A program made the translations under genes and the position numbers. From contig CACHTK010000004.1 of NCBI GenBank assembly GCA_902582765.1, positions 1-52,074 of the forward strand: DNA of 52,074 nucleotides, given 5' to 3'. Below the pieces are notes generated by a model that worked only from the letters and a program-made list of their open reading frames with translations, did not search any database and was not told where the DNA came from. Each line of letters starts with the position of its first letter. Positions within the stretch are counted from its first letter, which is position 1. The stretch is from an uncultured Pelagibacteraceae bacterium. Its GTDB lineage: Bacteria > Pseudomonadota > Alphaproteobacteria > Pelagibacterales > Pelagibacteraceae. Below, piece after piece: positions 50,501-52,074 of the stretch.

Positions 50501-51490
50501 ATGCTTTTTAAAGAAAAGTTTAAATCAAATTCAAAAATATTCTTAGATGGTGGAAATGGGTCTGAAATTGCAAAATTAGGGGGTGAGATGACACCAGCTT
50601 TTTCTGCATTAGCAACAATCACAGCTCCAGATATTGTGACTAAAGTTCATGAAAATTTTATAGATACAGGCTGTGATCTTATTACAGCAAACACTTTTAG
50701 CACTACAAGACACAATCTTAACAGCATTAATAGAGGTAATGAAACAAAGGAGTTTATTGTTAGATCTGTTGATATAGCCAAAAAGGCAATTAAGAATAAA
50801 GGGAAAGAGAATATAGTTGGGATAGCTGGTAGTTTATCAAATTTTTTCTCATTAAAAGAAAATGAATTTGTTCCAGATCCAAAGTATATACCTTCATTTA
50901 GAGATGAAGAGAGAAATTATAAAGAGGCTGCTAAAATCTTAAAAGAAGAAGGAGTCGATGTATTAATTCTAGAAATGTTATTAGATATAGATCACTCAAA
51001 AATTTTACTTAACTCTGTTTTAGAAACTGGTTTACCTGTTTGGGTTGGATTAAGCTGCTGTATTAGTAAATTTGATAATAGCGTAATTGGAAGAAATTTT
51101 AGAGCTGAAAAAGAAAAATCACTTATTTATGATGAAAGCATATACAAAGAGCAACCAAAATTCATTCCTGATGATAAGATTGTTCTTTTAGATGATATTA
51201 TGAAGTCTCTGACCAATATGGGTGGAGATGTTTATGGTATTATGCATACTTGGCTTGTTGATGCCTTTGATGGATTGAATGTAATTAAAGATAATTGGAA
51301 AGGCCCAATTATGTTTTACCCAGAAATACACAAGTTTGATACAAAAACACACAAGGCAATAGTAACCTATGCAGAGGATGAATTTGCTTATGAATGTGAA
51401 AATCTAATTGATGAACAAATTCAAATTATCGGAGGGTGTTGTGGTGTTACAGATAATCATCTTAAAAAATTAATTTCTAGATATTCTTAA
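50501..51490 (+). CDS. Homocysteine S-methyltransferase-family protein (betaine-homocysteine type possible)
   Basis: This 329-residue TIM-barrel protein has FLDGGNGSEIAKLGGEMTP at the N-terminus, DLITANTFSTTRHNL, ILEMLLDIDHSK and the terminal zinc pair Cys313-Cys314 in IGGCCGVTDNHLKKLI. Family enzymes methylate homocysteine to methionine using betaine, S-methylmethionine or similar donors. The first zinc ligand, normally Cys in a GxNC motif, aligns with GIMHTW (His249), so zinc binding may be Cys2-His or altered. Cys186-Cys187 in GLSCCIS is an unusual extra pair. Placement downstream of the carnitine-to-betaine genes suggests a betaine methyl donor. The stop is two bases from a convergent gene. 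Confidence 0.8.
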   Translation: MLFKEKFKSNSKIFLDGGNGSEIAKLGGEMTPAFSALATITAPDIVTKVHENFIDTGCDLITANTFSTTRHNLNSINRGNETKEFIVRSVDIAKKAIKNKGKENIVGIAGSLSNFFSLKENEFVPDPKYIPSFRDEERNYKEAAKILKEEGVDVLILEMLLDIDHSKILLNSVLETGLPVWVGLSCCISKFDNSVIGRNFRAEKEKSLIYDESIYKEQPKFIPDDKIVLLDDIMKSLTNMGGDVYGIMHTWLVDAFDGLNVIKDNWKGPIMFYPEIHKFDTKTHKAIVTYAEDEFAYECENLIDEQIQIIGGCCGVTDNHLKKLISRYS

Positions 51491-51492
51491 TT

Positions 51493-52074
51493 TTAATTAT
51501 TAACTAAATTTATCAACATATTAATCATATCAACTTTATAACTCTCTTTTGTTGCAGATTTTGTTTCCAATACTGAAAAAAATGCTGCGACTTTGCCAGT
51601 TTTAAAATTTGTTGCCAAAAATTGACCTCCATATCCAGAGTGTCCAATCATGTTACCAGATACCATTGTTGAATTTGAGTAATACAAATACTTGTTTTTT
51701 GCTAATTCCATGTATTTAGGTCCTAAATTTTTAATTGTTTTGTTTAAAAAAGAAGGTGATCCAACTTTTCTATTTCCAACCCCCATACCTTTCCTTGCAA
51801 AAAGCAAACCCATTCTTAAAAAATCCCTACCAATTAAACAACCACCGCCAGACATCCATGGCATTCCATATCTATCAGAAGCAATATATAAGCCCTCTTC
51901 AAAGCCAGCAGCTTCAACCGCCGACAATACCCAATCTCTTAAAGTTCTTCCACTTACCTTCTCTACAATTAATCCCACCACATCAGTATTTGCAGATTTA
52001 TAAAATGCATAATCAGAACTATTTATTAAACTTTTGTTTTTAATTTTTTTAATTGTATTTAAATATTCTTCTTG
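51493..52074 (-). CDS. Beta-lactamase-type serine hydrolase, C-terminal part (start outside window)
   Basis: The frame is open to the last base of the window, giving the C-terminal 193 codons. The in-frame GTG at 51981 is internal. The sequence matches the class C beta-lactamase/penicillin-binding-like fold. FYKSANTDVVGLIVEKVSGR lies after the expected position of the YxN motif. A GGGCLIGRDFLRMGLLF segment follows, then HSGYGGQF as the HxG equivalent of the KTG box. The active-site SxxK lies upstream outside the window. Such proteins are esterases, peptidases or transpeptidase relatives. The stop is two bases from the methyltransferase stop. Confidence 0.8.
   Translation of the reverse strand, partial: QEEYLNTIKKIKNKSLINSSDYAFYKSANTDVVGLIVEKVSGRTLRDWVLSAVEAAGFEEGLYIASDRYGMPWMSGGGCLIGRDFLRMGLLFARKGMGVGNRKVGSPSFLNKTIKNLGPKYMELAKNKYLYYSNSTMVSGNMIGHSGYGGQFLATNFKTGKVAAFFSVLETKSATKESYKVDMINMLINLVNN

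Noticed and set aside
50284..50622. 112-codon minus-strand ORF across the EamA/methyltransferase junction
   Set aside because: It is antisense to two well-supported genes and has no recognisable family.
1..52074. tRNA, rRNA, CRISPR arrays, insertion sequences, prophage genes
   Set aside because: No cloverleaf-like GC-rich segments, repeat-spacer pattern, transposase or integrase motifs were seen; intergenic space is too small for most of these.

Overview
The window looks like chromosome of a streamlined, very AT-rich marine alphaproteobacterium of the SAR11/Pelagibacterales type. The evidence is dense coding with no gap over about 120 bases, start/stop overlaps of 1-14 bases, few Shine-Dalgarno sites, no mobile elements, and gene content dominated by ABC importers for amino acids and betaines, small exporters and oxidative catabolic enzymes. 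This assignment is inferred from style and content; no rRNA, tRNA or marker gene in the window proves it. Both ends cut genes: an indolepyruvate ferredoxin oxidoreductase at the left and a beta-lactamase-type serine hydrolase at the right.

Region 1 (1-6397) is a mixed set: 2-hydroxyacid dehydrogenase, histone-deacetylase-family amidohydrolase, MsrB, a DUF1479 oxygenase-like protein, glutaredoxin, a TIGR03643 protein and a LysE-type exporter. The exporter has a leader with mutually exclusive hairpins that can hide its ribosome site. Region 2 (6490-20210) holds two complete branched-chain-type (HAAT) ABC importers. The first runs SBP, terminator, LivH, LivM, LivG, LivF and continues into AzlC/AzlD, a pentapeptide-repeat protein, a glutarate 2-hydroxylase (GlaH/CsiD) and a ProC-like reductase. 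The second runs LivG, LivF, LivH, LivM, LysE, with a convergent SBP gene.

Region 3 (20284-33345, minus strand) is catabolic. One run is luciferase-type (LLM) flavin oxidoreductase, a TPP enzyme broken by a frameshift in a 7-G run, DUF1185 protein, alpha/beta hydrolase, aldehyde dehydrogenase, exporter and SBP. The other is class II aldolase, CitE-like lyase, betainyl-CoA-type thioesterase, TauD-family dioxygenase, GMC oxidoreductase, exporter and an isopenicillin-N-synthase-like oxygenase.

Region 4 (33381-46024) centres on quaternary amines. It has a DUF849 beta-keto acid cleavage enzyme, L-carnitine dehydrogenase, gamma-butyrobetaine hydroxylase, a GDPD phosphodiesterase and a ProXWV-type importer with a double-length permease and two different ATPases. 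With the thioesterase at 31289 these genes give a nearly complete predicted route: uptake, gamma-butyrobetaine, carnitine, 3-dehydrocarnitine, betainyl-CoA, glycine betaine. A second LLM plus alpha/beta-hydrolase pair, an SDR and another 2-oxoglutarate oxygenase lie between.

Region 5 (46017-52074) has two EamA exporters, an iron alcohol dehydrogenase, an amidase, an unusual homocysteine S-methyltransferase that might use betaine methyl groups, and the partial serine hydrolase. Six different 2-oxoglutarate/Fe(II) oxygenase-type proteins and five EamA exporters in 52 kb are notable. No tRNA, rRNA, CRISPR, IS or prophage was seen.
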